DNA from: an uncultured Bacillota bacterium
GTDB taxonomy: Bacteria; Bacillota; Clostridia; Christensenellales; UBA1242
Length of the DNA stretch: 11,962 bases
Reading direction: 5' to 3'
Assembly (NCBI GenBank): GCA_900555365.1
Contig: USKO01000010.1
Location: 1 to 11,962, forward strand
The notes beneath the pieces were generated by a model. The model was not told where the DNA came from and ran no database searches. It worked only from the letters and a program-made list of their open reading frames with translations. Of the stretch, positions 1 through 7,652 are shown in pieces; the first letter of the stretch is position 1, and every line of letters begins with the position of its first letter. The position numbers were made by a program, and so were the translations under genes.

Positions 1-3000
1 CAGCCGGCAAGGGTATCATAGTTGGCGGTCAAATCAGTGGATATGATAATGTAGCTGGAGTTATAGGTAGTGCTAATGGGATAACAAATGCAAATTTAAG
101 CGGCATCACATCACGAGTTTTTGTACGCGGTCAAATGTATAGCGTCAATTCACAAACTTATATTGCAAATACTTCTGCTATTGCTAATGCAAAACTATCT
201 ACTAATGCAAATTTTTCAAGCGCATTTGCCATTCAAGCAATAGACGAAGGCAGACTTGGTAGCGATGCTTCATTGATTATCATTTATGATACTAATAACG
301 ATTATTCGAGTTATACTCCAACTAAAGTTGCATTTGGCTCGAGTGTCAATGCTACAGTTATGCAAACTGAAGGCAGTTATATAAATGTTCTTACATATTT
401 AATCTCTCGAGAAAAAGTGCAAAAAGAAGCGGACGAAAATCTTTATATAACAAGCTCAACTCGTACAAATTATTATGGCGATTTTGTGGTCCTTGCCACA
501 GAGCGTAATCAAGAACTAGTTCGATATCAAATATTCTTCTTTACTGATGAGAACAGCGAATTTATGTCGGTAGAGGAAAAATTCAACAATGCCTTTCTTG
601 GCGGCTCTTCACAAGTTTTCTATATGTATTATTTTGATGCTGCAGATGGAGAACAAAGTCAGGGAGCACAGACTTTACTTGATACTTATCTAAATAGGGT
701 TTCTGTAACTAGCAGCTTATATCCATTCAACGTAAATGGAGAAATGACTTTCAGCTCTCAAAATAGTGACATATTGACTATTGATCAAAGTGGGAGAATT
801 ACAGTAAAACGAACAGGACTTGCAGCTATAAATGGAACAAGTTTATTAAATAATACAAATTCAATCACTATTTATATCTTTGTGACCAATTATTTCAATC
901 CTAATGTGACAGAAGGCGAAGATGATGTATCTATTATTTATCCAAATGGATCATCTTCCTCTCGTCCAATAGATGAAACAACAATTGATCTTAGAGGGAA
1001 TAATACTGCTTCGCTATATATTTTACCTAATTATAGCTTAACTTACACGGTTGATCCTAATAATAGCGCTATGACACTTGAATCTACAAGTGACGGAGTT
1101 GCATCACTAAGCAATATTGTCTTCAGCTTGTCGGGAAACAGTGATGTTACTGCCGAAGTGACAGATATTCAAAGAGATGCTGAGGAAGGTGAGACTGAGG
1201 AAGGTGAGGCGACAGAAGGTAACGAGAAGGTTGACGCATCAGCTGAACTTGATGTAGAAATCTCTGGACAAATTATCAACTTTAGAAGAAATGAAAATAC
1301 CAGGACTGCCGTTTATAGTTTAAAAATTTCTCCAATGCTAAAACTTACAATCAATGGAGAAGAATATACAAGTGGAGTAAATAAAGAGATTACAGATACT
1401 GTAATTGATTACAAAAAGGGCGCTCAATCTATCAATAATGTTAAATATGCTCAAGCGCCAATTATATCAAGTAATGAAATTAACGAAACCATCATTGTAA
1501 ACTCCGATGCCTATGAATATGAACTTTATTATTATATTGTAGGCTTGAACGGCGAATATTTACAGGGAAGTGAAATTCTAGAAACTCTTTCTGGATTTAA
1601 TTTGACCTATACTTCTAGTAGCGGTGACTATTTATTTGATATAGATGGCCTCAAAGAAAACTTATATAAGGACGAAATAAATGGATTTACCGACCAATCT
1701 TTCTCAATGAGAATTGGTATTAATAAAGATAGTACTTTGTTTAAAAATAGATTTGAAAACAATATATATGGACGATATCAGATATTTATTATCTCGTCAT
1801 CTAACACCGAGCAGATTACTTCATTCTATATCATATTTGACCAAACAAATATCACATCTGTAGTCGTTGACAATTATTCAAATATCAATGAAGCTGGAGA
1901 TGGAGCAATTGCATCAACATCGGATTTTGCTTATCCAGGAAGTACAGGACTGCTTGCTATAACAATAACTCCAGAAGATGCTGATTTTGATTACATTTTA
2001 ATAGAAAATGCAGAAGAAAATTATCAAACTGGCAGAGCAGTTGCCAATTTTTCCTTTGCTGCAAGAAAAAGCGGCAATTCAGATGATGACCTAGAAGATG
2101 GTCTATTTGATGACAGTATTATAAGAGGCTCTACAACAAACAGAGGAATCAGACTGACTTTGGATGAAATTATGAGTGCGTATAGCGACACAGGATATGT
2201 AGCATATAACGGCGTAATCTATGTTACATATGAAATGGGAAGCGCTAATGTAATTGACGATAGCATTTCTTATATAACTATAAGCCTTGTTAAAGATGGA
2301 CAAGTGATTAAAGAGGCAACTAAAGAACTTACAATTAAGCTCCAAAATTTTGTAAATGTAGAGATCGATGGTAAAGAGCCAACAACTGCAGACTCGCAAG
2401 ATTATCATGCTAGTTATGCAGTTGCCAGAGGTGTTCGTTATAAACTCAACATCAATTCGTATGGTTTTATGCCTGAAAATATAACTCTTACAAGTGGTAA
2501 TGAAAACCTTGGAACTATCGTTCAAGAGAATGGCGAATACTATTTGCAGATAACCAACAATAGTATTAACTATACATCTGGAGATGAAGGGTATATATTT
2601 GATCTTTTAATCTCTGCTTCTCAGCAGGAGGGAGAGAATACTCGATCTGCAAGCAGTAGAACTAGAATTCAAATACAAGAATATGTAATAAATTACAATG
2701 GCGAAACAGCACTTGGCACTGAAGATATAATTTCAGGCATGGGCAATGGTGTTATTAATATCCAAGTCGGTTCTCAAGCTACTCTAGAAGTAGATATTTA
2801 CGATTATATCGAATATAACCCAGAAAACAGCGAAGTTGTTGGCAGAATAGAGAATTTCATGTCCGCTCTTGCTACAAATGGCGAGTGGAAGGTTTATACC
2901 AACCTTATTAACGACCTTCAACCAGATTACGGTCCGGCTGATGATCCAGAAGACAATATTGCTGATACACATCGAAATTATAATCTAGGGTATGTGAATG

Positions 3001-3146
3001 GACAGGCAGCATCTGGCAGCAATTATTTCTTTAACTACAATGGTTTAAATATCACGCCAGTAAGAACGCATCTTCCAGAAGATGGATTGTATATTTTAAA
3101 GCTTCATTTACCGTACAAAATGGATTATATGTTGCAACAGCATTAA
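1..3146 (+). CDS. Giant surface/secreted protein with Big_2-like and GLUG-like segments, upstream part (5' partial, frame-disrupted at its 3' end)
   Basis: The frame is open from the window edge (first full codon at base 3) and has no stop until TAA 3144-3146, so the first ATG at 135 is internal and the true start and any signal peptide lie upstream. The first codons read as a GLUG-like beta-helix repeat (VAGVIGSANGITNANLSG, from base 51). Bases about 693-890 resemble a Big_2 bacterial Ig-like domain: alternating beta strands with SQNSDILTIDQSGRITV followed by a Gly/Ala turn. The rest is rich in Asn, Ser, Thr, Tyr and acidic residues, poor in Cys and Lys, without transmembrane segments, as in extracellular stalk proteins. 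A short acidic tandem repeat lies at 1182-1226. The last 14 codons after base 3101 look out of frame, while the -1 frame continues sensibly into the next entry. I therefore infer that this is the N-terminal part of one giant protein. An extracellular adhesin-like role is inferred; no ligand or enzymatic motif is visible. Confidence 0.85.
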   Translation, partial: AGKGIIVGGQISGYDNVAGVIGSANGITNANLSGITSRVFVRGQMYSVNSQTYIANTSAIANAKLSTNANFSSAFAIQAIDEGRLGSDASLIIIYDTNNDYSSYTPTKVAFGSSVNATVMQTEGSYINVLTYLISREKVQKEADENLYITSSTRTNYYGDFVVLATERNQELVRYQIFFFTDENSEFMSVEEKFNNAFLGGSSQVFYMYYFDAADGEQSQGAQTLLDTYLNRVSVTSSLYPFNVNGEMTFSSQNSDILTIDQSGRITVKRTGLAAINGTSLLNNTNSITIYIFVTNYFNPNVTEGEDDVSIIYPNGSSSSRPIDETTIDLRGNNTASLYILPNYSLTYTVDPNNSAMTLESTSDGVASLSNIVFSLSGNSDVTAEVTDIQRDAEEGETEEGEATEGNEKVDASAELDVEISGQIINFRRNENTRTAVYSLKISPMLKLTINGEEYTSGVNKEITDTVIDYKKGAQSINNVKYAQAPIISSNEINETIIVNSDAYEYELYYYIVGLNGEYLQGSEILETLSGFNLTYTSSSGDYLFDIDGLKENLYKDEINGFTDQSFSMRIGINKDSTLFKNRFENNIYGRYQIFIISSSNTEQITSFYIIFDQTNITSVVVDNYSNINEAGDGAIASTSDFAYPGSTGLLAITITPEDADFDYILIENAEENYQTGRAVANFSFAARKSGNSDDDLEDGLFDDSIIRGSTTNRGIRLTLDEIMSAYSDTGYVAYNGVIYVTYEMGSANVIDDSISYITISLVKDGQVIKEATKELTIKLQNFVNVEIDGKEPTTADSQDYHASYAVARGVRYKLNINSYGFMPENITLTSGNENLGTIVQENGEYYLQITNNSINYTSGDEGYIFDLLISASQQEGENTRSASSRTRIQIQEYVINYNGETALGTEDIISGMGNGVINIQVGSQATLEVDIYDYIEYNPENSEVVGRIENFMSALATNGEWKVYTNLINDLQPDYGPADDPEDNIADTHRNYNLGYVNGQAASGSNYFFNYNGLNITPVRTHLPEDGLYILKLHLPYKMDYMLQQH
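1182..1226 (+). repeat. 15-base tandem repeat, three copies, encoding an acidic EEGE[T/A] tract
   Basis: Copies lie at 1182-1196, 1197-1211 and 1212-1226; the first two differ only at their last codon and the third is degenerate. They encode EEGET, EEGEA and TEGNE in frame, giving a short acidic linker inside the surface protein. The near identity of copies 1 and 2 suggests a recent slippage duplication that keeps the frame. Confidence 0.8.
3095..3101 (+). other. Apparent -1 frame change point (T TTA AAG heptamer) joining the two surface-protein frames
   Basis: Upstream sense coding is in frame 3 (GAT GGA TTG TAT ATT TTA AAG) and downstream sense coding is in frame 2 (GCT TCA TTT ACC GTA). 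Moving back one base after the AAG at 3099-3101 gives a continuous product, DGLYILK joined to ASFTVQNGLYVATA. The seven bases have the X XXY YYZ form of a bacterial -1 slippery site in the correct zero frame. Loss of one T or A from the TTTTAAA tract, real or by sequencing error, explains the data equally well and is the simpler explanation. One extra T would read YIFKASFTV. Confidence 0.55.
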
Positions 3147-3152
3147 ATGAAG
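3102..3152 (+). repeat. 9-bp perfect inverted repeat directly after the slippery heptamer
   Basis: CTTCATTTA (3102-3110) is exactly complementary to TAAATGAAG (3144-3152), leaving a 33-base loop. The 3' arm contains the zero-frame TAA stop (3144-3146). It could form an RNA stem downstream of the heptamer. It is AT-rich and has no spacer from the heptamer, whereas effective stimulators usually sit 5-9 bases away, so a functional role is doubtful. Confidence 0.35.
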
Positions 3153-3166
3153 AAAATCTAAGCCAA

Positions 3167-6100
3167 ATGTTGAGAACATCATTTATGTTTAATGTCTATA
3201 CATCTAGCAGCAATGAAAGTCCAATACCGATCTATGATTATGATGATTTTATGACCATGCAGTCGGGCGGATATTATATACTTCTTAATGATATAACTTT
3301 GCCAAGCAAAGCAAATGAAGATACAGGTGTGGCAGCTTTCCAGCCACAAGCTGCAACTTTCAAATCATTTGATGGAAATGGCCATTCAATAATATTCTCA
3401 GGGACATATGACATGGGAAGCTTATCAAATATTGGTATATTTACCAGCTTGCCAGAAGATAGTATAATCAAGAACTTAAATGTGGTGTTTACTGCTGCGG
3501 AAGATGGTTCTGATTTAAATCTTGACGATAATAATGATATTTATGAATTATATGGACTGCGAACAGTAAAATTTATTACGACTGCTACAACTTTCAATTT
3601 TGGCGGTATAGTTGGTGAAAACAACGGCATTATAACCAATTGTAAAGTGTCAACTGATTATGTAAATTCAAGTGAATATTATATCGCTGTGATAGCTGAT
3701 AACAGCACTAGTGGCTCGCTAATCGGAGGAATAGCTGGAACTAATACTGGTTATATTACAAATAGCGTTGTAAGCGCAAATTTCAAAACACCATTTAGAA
3801 TAGGAGGAGTTGTTGGAAATAATAGTGGTAAAATTGCTGCATCTGTTTACAAAGAAGGCAAGATTATCAATAATTCCAACCAAAATCAATATGCAGCTGG
3901 CTTTGCTTATGCGAACCTTGAAGGAGGACAAATAATCACAAGTTATGTAGCTGGTACTCCGTCAAATGAAGTGCTATATACTCCAGATCGCGACAGTTAT
4001 ATAAGTAGTAATGAGCAAGGTGCAGGTTTTGTTTATCAAAACTTAGGTACAATTAGCGACTGCTATACCGATATTTATTTAGGTGTTACACCACATATGG
4101 CTGGATTTGTCTATGAAAATGGTGGCGAAATAAAGAATTCATTCTCAGTATCTGTATTGAGCAATGAAAATGCAGCAGCAGCAGGCTTTGCATATGAAAA
4201 TGTTGTACTGACTGCCGGAGAGTCTACTCTTTCATATACTGGAACATTTGAAAATTGTTATTACTTCTATAATATTGCAGGAAGTGGTCTATTGCCAGAG
4301 AATTATGATATCAACATCAATACATCTCTTCAAGAACGCGACTTTGATGGTGTATCTAGACTTAATGCGCAGCAGTTTAATGATGTAGCAAATTATTTTG
4401 GTGATTACTCCTATCAAAATACAATAGGAGTAAATGCAATTTGGTTTGTTTCTGATGGTAACACTTCAACTACATATGTTGAATATGTTCCTTCGACTAG
4501 CAAGATTGAAATTGAGGGTGAAGACGGAAATGTACAGACAAATACTGTATATAACACTCAACTAAAGACCTTCTCAAATGGCAGACTTGAACTTGTCAGC
4601 GCAAATGTTGATGCACTTTCTATAAGAAATTTCAGCTATTCACAAGTTGATGAAGCAACTGGAAATATCACATATTATTATGTTGATGATTCAAATGCAC
4701 CAAACAATGGAACAATTCACAATCCTAGAATTATTTATGATAGCGACACTATGGAAAGCGAAATTTTAAATCAAAATGCAAATAACAACATAAACATCAC
4801 AAATTACAGAATAGTAAGTGATATAAGTTATTCTGAAAAAGCTTCATCATCGCTTTATAAAACTATTTTTGCCGGTATTCTTGAAGGTAATGGGATGGAA
4901 ATCACACAGATTAGCTTGTTATCTGAAGAAAACCTGACATCTGCAGGATTGTTCGCTCAAGTAGGTTATTCGGCAAGTAGAACTGGCTCAATTAAAAACT
5001 TGACAATTTCGCCTACAGAAGTAACATTCTCTAACGCCAATTGCGTAGGAACGGTTGCAGGAATATTGAGATATGGTTATCTATATGACATAAATATTAA
5101 TTCTAATTCCAGTGGGGCTGGCTCAAGCGTTGTATATGGGATGAACTTTGTTGGCGGTATAGTAGGCAGGGCAAATACATCATATATTATCAAAAATGTT
5201 ACAAGCGATATTAATGTTACTGCAAGTTATTCTTCATCAAGTGAAAATAGATATACAGAAAACTCAAATATTTATACAAACTACTCATATGCAGGAGCCA
5301 TAGTAGGGTTTGCTGGCGCTGGAAATATAACAAATGCACATGTGTCTGGAACTACATCTGTTATGGGAAGTAGAGCGGGTTTTGCTTATGGTGGAATTGG
5401 TCAAAATGCCTCTGTAAATTACACTTTTGTAGATGTAGTGTCGGGTTCGTCTCAAGCTCAAATTAAAGCATATCATTTCGGTGGTCTTGTTGCCGGTGAG
5501 GTAAGCGGAAATCTGAATTATTCATATGTCTATGGCAATAATTCGACACTTTCAATCTTCTCGACTGTGCCTACAGCTGCTACAGCAGTGGGAGGTATTG
5601 CGGGGTCGCTTGCTGGTGGAAATATAAAGGATGCTGTCATTGATCAGCCATTTAGAGTTACTAACACCGGCGATGCAACTGAAGGTATTTATTATGTTGG
5701 CGGTCTTGTTGGAGCAATCATTCAAAACGGATCATATATTTCAACAATCTCTAACGCAATAGTTTATCAAGAAATTGAAGCAGGATCTGTTTTAGGCGGA
5801 GCTGTAGGATATGTAAATGCTCCACTTGAAATTGACAATGTTGCAGTTAAAGCAGCTTCGCTTTCAGTTACTGGCCAAAAGACAAACCCATATTTAGGTG
5901 GAATTATTGGTCAGATAGATAGCATTACAAGTCCAGCTGTGACAATGCAAAATTCTTATTGTCTTGCCGATCTAAATATCAATACCATTACCTATGGAGT
6001 GGCTTCTACTGCTTATGTTGGAGGCTTGATTGGCTCATCTTCAAATAACTTGACAATGAGATATTGCTATACAACATCCAAAATAAATGCTTCTGTAAGT

Positions 6101-7291
6101 GACAGCAGGGCACTTGGCAATTTGCAAGAATTCAACACTTTTGACAACGACAGAGTTCAGTATAGCTATAATGTGACCACAAATCAAACGATTGAAAATG
6201 TTTATTATTTTGGACATGGTTCTATATATTCTAATGCATCAAGTAAAGTGCCAAGCGACAATCCTACTGAAGAAGAGAAAAAAGCTGCAGCCGCATATAA
6301 AAATGATTTTGTAACATACAATTCAAAAGCTAGAAATGCCACTATGCATCTTGTTGTTAATAATTATGGAGAGTCTAGTGTTGATTATGCAGCAAACTTT
6401 GCTGAAGATTCGTCAACTTCAACTATTCTCGCAGGAACTGCACAGAGCACCTTCTATAATCTGTTTGGCGGAAGATATGAGACAATGTCAAAAGAAACTA
6501 TATTCTATAATAATGTAAGTAATCAATATATTTATAACAAAGAAGAAAATATCATACTTGAATACAATTCAAGCAAAGGTGTTTATGAAAATTTTGTAAA
6601 TATAACTAGCAGTGACTTAACAGAAGACTCGCCTAAAACGCTTAAAAATCCAGAAGCGTCAACTTTGAATTTAATTACCTACTATGTTTTATCTGATGGT
6701 AGTACAGTTTATTACAATGGTGGAAAATATTATACAACGCTTCAATTAATTTTAAACGAAAGCGGCGGGTTGGCTTTTGACTACATTGATGAAAAGACAA
6801 TAAATAAATGGGAAGGTGCAACAAAATATCAAGTACTTAATGTCGATTTTAGTGCTATCAATAATGTAGAGACTTATTACAATAATAGTACAGACAACTA
6901 CTATTATAAAGTTAATGATTATTATTACGATTCATTGACTTTCAATTTAAGTGGTACGGGAGGCTTTACGCTGGCAAGTGGAAATGGAAGCGTAACAAAT
7001 CTAGGTGAAGGCTATACGTTAATTCCTTCAATTGATCATTCTCAAATGACACAGATTATAATTTTGCAAGATTCAAACGGAAATCTGTATGAAAGAAGAA
7101 TAGATAACCAAGATAAACAAGATAAACAAGGAATTTACTACTATAGCTACGATAACGGTCAATCATACTATCAAAGTAGGGATGGAAGTTATTCAATTGA
7201 AGTGCCAACCATTCCAGTTTGGATGACAAACATTGGCGGATTTAGTACTCTATATTTTGAATCACAACTTTCTTGGCTTGACAAAGCTTAA
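3167..7291 (+). CDS. Giant surface/secreted protein, downstream part: two GLUG-type beta-helix modules
   Basis: This frame encodes 1374 residues from the first ATG. That ATG has no Shine-Dalgarno site (upstream bases AATCTAAGCCAA), and the frame is open back to 3035, with protein-like sequence (ASFTVQNGLYVATALNEE) from 3101. It is best read as the continuation of the preceding frame, not a separate gene. Two modules share one plan. Each opens with a strand-rich lead-in (YYILLNDITL, residues about 32-41; NYRIVSDISY, about 545-554), then an 'xGNGxxI' motif (FDGNGHSI, about 67-74; LEGNGMEI, about 572-579), then an 'IKNL' turn, then serial GLUG-like repeats such as GGIVGENNGIITNCKVS. This is the known layout of right-handed beta-helix, GLUG-motif surface proteins of gut Bacillota. 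The C-terminal third (about residue 1020 onward) has no such repeats and is Tyr/Asn-rich. No LPxTG signal, terminal membrane helix or SLH domain is seen at the C-terminus, so the mode of attachment is unknown. Function is inferred as adhesive or structural. Confidence 0.85.
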   Translation: MLRTSFMFNVYTSSSNESPIPIYDYDDFMTMQSGGYYILLNDITLPSKANEDTGVAAFQPQAATFKSFDGNGHSIIFSGTYDMGSLSNIGIFTSLPEDSIIKNLNVVFTAAEDGSDLNLDDNNDIYELYGLRTVKFITTATTFNFGGIVGENNGIITNCKVSTDYVNSSEYYIAVIADNSTSGSLIGGIAGTNTGYITNSVVSANFKTPFRIGGVVGNNSGKIAASVYKEGKIINNSNQNQYAAGFAYANLEGGQIITSYVAGTPSNEVLYTPDRDSYISSNEQGAGFVYQNLGTISDCYTDIYLGVTPHMAGFVYENGGEIKNSFSVSVLSNENAAAAGFAYENVVLTAGESTLSYTGTFENCYYFYNIAGSGLLPENYDININTSLQERDFDGVSRLNAQQFNDVANYFGDYSYQNTIGVNAIWFVSDGNTSTTYVEYVPSTSKIEIEGEDGNVQTNTVYNTQLKTFSNGRLELVSANVDALSIRNFSYSQVDEATGNITYYYVDDSNAPNNGTIHNPRIIYDSDTMESEILNQNANNNINITNYRIVSDISYSEKASSSLYKTIFAGILEGNGMEITQISLLSEENLTSAGLFAQVGYSASRTGSIKNLTISPTEVTFSNANCVGTVAGILRYGYLYDININSNSSGAGSSVVYGMNFVGGIVGRANTSYIIKNVTSDINVTASYSSSSENRYTENSNIYTNYSYAGAIVGFAGAGNITNAHVSGTTSVMGSRAGFAYGGIGQNASVNYTFVDVVSGSSQAQIKAYHFGGLVAGEVSGNLNYSYVYGNNSTLSIFSTVPTAATAVGGIAGSLAGGNIKDAVIDQPFRVTNTGDATEGIYYVGGLVGAIIQNGSYISTISNAIVYQEIEAGSVLGGAVGYVNAPLEIDNVAVKAASLSVTGQKTNPYLGGIIGQIDSITSPAVTMQNSYCLADLNINTITYGVASTAYVGGLIGSSSNNLTMRYCYTTSKINASVSDSRALGNLQEFNTFDNDRVQYSYNVTTNQTIENVYYFGHGSIYSNASSKVPSDNPTEEEKKAAAAYKNDFVTYNSKARNATMHLVVNNYGESSVDYAANFAEDSSTSTILAGTAQSTFYNLFGGRYETMSKETIFYNNVSNQYIYNKEENIILEYNSSKGVYENFVNITSSDLTEDSPKTLKNPEASTLNLITYYVLSDGSTVYYNGGKYYTTLQLILNESGGLAFDYIDEKTINKWEGATKYQVLNVDFSAINNVETYYNNSTDNYYYKVNDYYYDSLTFNLSGTGGFTLASGNGSVTNLGEGYTLIPSIDHSQMTQIIILQDSNGNLYERRIDNQDKQDKQGIYYYSYDNGQSYYQSRDGSYSIEVPTIPVWMTNIGGFSTLYFESQLSWLDKA
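3602..4246 (+). repeat. GLUG-type repeat module 1 (about seven protein repeats)
   Basis: Repeat cores start at GGIVGENNG (3602), GGIAGTNTG (3725), GGVVGNNSG (3803), then a variant group GFAYANLEG (3899), GFVYQNLG (4025), GFVYENGG (4103) and GFAYENV (4184). Spacing between cores is 26-42 residues, one coil of a beta-helix plus insertions. Most cores are followed by a small strand ending in Asn-Cys, Asn-Ser or Asp-Cys (ITNCKVS, ITNSVVS, ISDCYTD), the GLUG family pattern. The repeats are divergent at DNA level. Confidence 0.7.
5045..6085 (+). repeat. GLUG-type repeat module 2 (about ten protein repeats)
   Basis: Cores include VGTVAGILRYG (5045), VGGIVGRANTS, AGAIVGFAGAG, GFAYGGIGQN, GGLVAGEVSG, VGGIAGSLAGG, VGGLVGAIIQN, LGGAVGYVNA, LGGIIGQIDS and VGGLIGSSSN, each followed by a short Asn- or Tyr-containing strand such as ITNAHVSG, IKDAVID or MRYCYTTS. 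The module is longer than module 1 and holds one GFAY-type unit. Predicted fold is a right-handed beta-helix or solenoid. Confidence 0.7.
7103..7129 (+). repeat. 9-base tandem repeat, three copies (DNQ-DKQ-DKQ)
   Basis: GATAACCAA (7103-7111) is followed by two identical GATAAACAA units (7112-7120, 7121-7129). It encodes a short polar linker in the C-terminal region of the surface protein. In-frame slippage is the likely origin. Confidence 0.8.
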
Positions 7292-7292
7292 T

Positions 7293-7319
7293 AAAAGAGG
7301 ACACATTAGTCCTCTTTTT
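7293..7319 (+). terminator. Intrinsic terminator of the surface-protein gene
   Basis: AAAAGAGGAC (7293-7302) pairs perfectly with GTCCTCTTTT (7309-7318) around a 6-base loop ACATTA, and the stem runs straight into the T-tract. It starts two bases after the stop codon. It separates the surface gene from the rpoB transcription unit. Confidence 0.9.
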
Positions 7320-7494
7320 AGTTATCAATGAAATGTGGCAAACGAAAATAATTTAATTGCAAAGTCTGCTTAAATATTTTTAATTTAATAATGTCTTTTT
7401 AAGATGCTTGACAAAGAAAGCCAAATTTCTTGTTTTAAAGAGTAAAAGTTTTAAAAAAATAATGTATATTATTTAAAAAAATGTAAAAAAACTA
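7320..7494 (+). promoter_or_regulatory. AT-rich non-coding spacer with A-tracts resembling an UP element
   Basis: No credible gene is present. Three seven-A runs lie at 7453-7459, 7475-7481 and 7485-7491. Their centres are about 22 and 10 bases apart, close to whole helical turns, and the last two fall at about -56 to -40 relative to the predicted start. That is where the RNA polymerase alpha C-terminal domain contacts UP elements. They probably bend the DNA and strengthen the rpoB promoter. A TTGACA at 7408-7413 has no good -10 partner. Confidence 0.5.
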
Positions 7495-7524
7495 TTGACT
7501 TATGTATTTACTTTGAGTTATAAT
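7495..7524 (+). promoter_or_regulatory. Sigma-A promoter for rpoB-rpoC
   Basis: -35 TTGACT (7495-7500) and -10 TATAAT (7519-7524) are separated by 18 bases, with 11 of 12 positions matching consensus. The predicted start is near G7531/A7532, giving a leader of about 120 bases before the rpoB ATG. It lies downstream of the surface gene's terminator, so the polymerase genes have their own transcription unit here. Confidence 0.85.
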
Positions 7525-7576
7525 TGATAAGACTATAGGGCTGTGAAGAAGATTATGGGTTTTTAACTTAATAGAT

Positions 7577-7616
7577 AGGACTATTATGGCATTTTTGTGC
7601 TATAGGGTCCTTTTTT
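7577..7616 (+). terminator. Terminator-like attenuator hairpin in the rpoB leader
   Basis: Bases 7577-7591 (AGGACTATTATGGCA) pair with 7598-7611 (TGCTATAGGGTCCT): 14 pairs with three G-U pairs, one bulged A (7583) and a 6-base loop (7592-7597). T runs follow at 7611-7616 and 7619-7625. The structure lies between the promoter and the rpoB ribosome binding site, so it would stop transcription before rpoB unless read through. The regulator is unknown. Competing pairings with the segments at 7533-7540 and 7569-7574 are possible. Confidence 0.7.
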
Positions 7617-7640
7617 GCTTTTTTTCAGTTACTAAAATAT

Positions 7641-7646
7641 AAGGAG
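7641..7646 (+). promoter_or_regulatory. Ribosome binding site of rpoB
   Basis: AAGGAG lies six bases before the ATG at 7653. It fixes this ATG as the start, in agreement with the RpoB N-terminus beginning [19 protein letters not shown]. Confidence 0.9.
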
Positions 7647-7652
7647 AATCAG

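Noticed and set aside
135..137. ATG at 135 as the start of the first surface-protein gene
   Set aside because: The frame is open to the window edge and encodes a GLUG-like repeat before this Met, and no ribosome binding site precedes it.
2103..2525. Minus-strand open frame of 140 codons inside the surface gene
   Set aside because: It is antisense to well-formed coding sequence, has an unnatural Ile/Cys/Ser composition and no family resemblance.
6336..6518. 60-codon + strand frame inside the surface gene
   Set aside because: It overlaps the surface-protein frame, has no ribosome binding site and no recognisable product.
7408..7436. Possible second promoter with TTGACA at 7408-7413
   Set aside because: At 17 bp spacing the -10 is TGTTTT, a poor match, and nothing better lies at 16-19 bp.
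7411..7436. Weak hairpin (ACAAAGAAA with TTTCTTGT) followed by a short T run, as a backup terminator
   Set aside because: It is AT-rich with a bulge and a very short T run; the perfect stem at 7293-7318 already explains termination.
7543..7566. Possible leader peptide GTG AAG AAG ATT ATG GGT TTT TAA in the rpoB leader
   Set aside because: It has no properly spaced Shine-Dalgarno site and no run of regulatory codons; a short open frame like this arises readily by chance.
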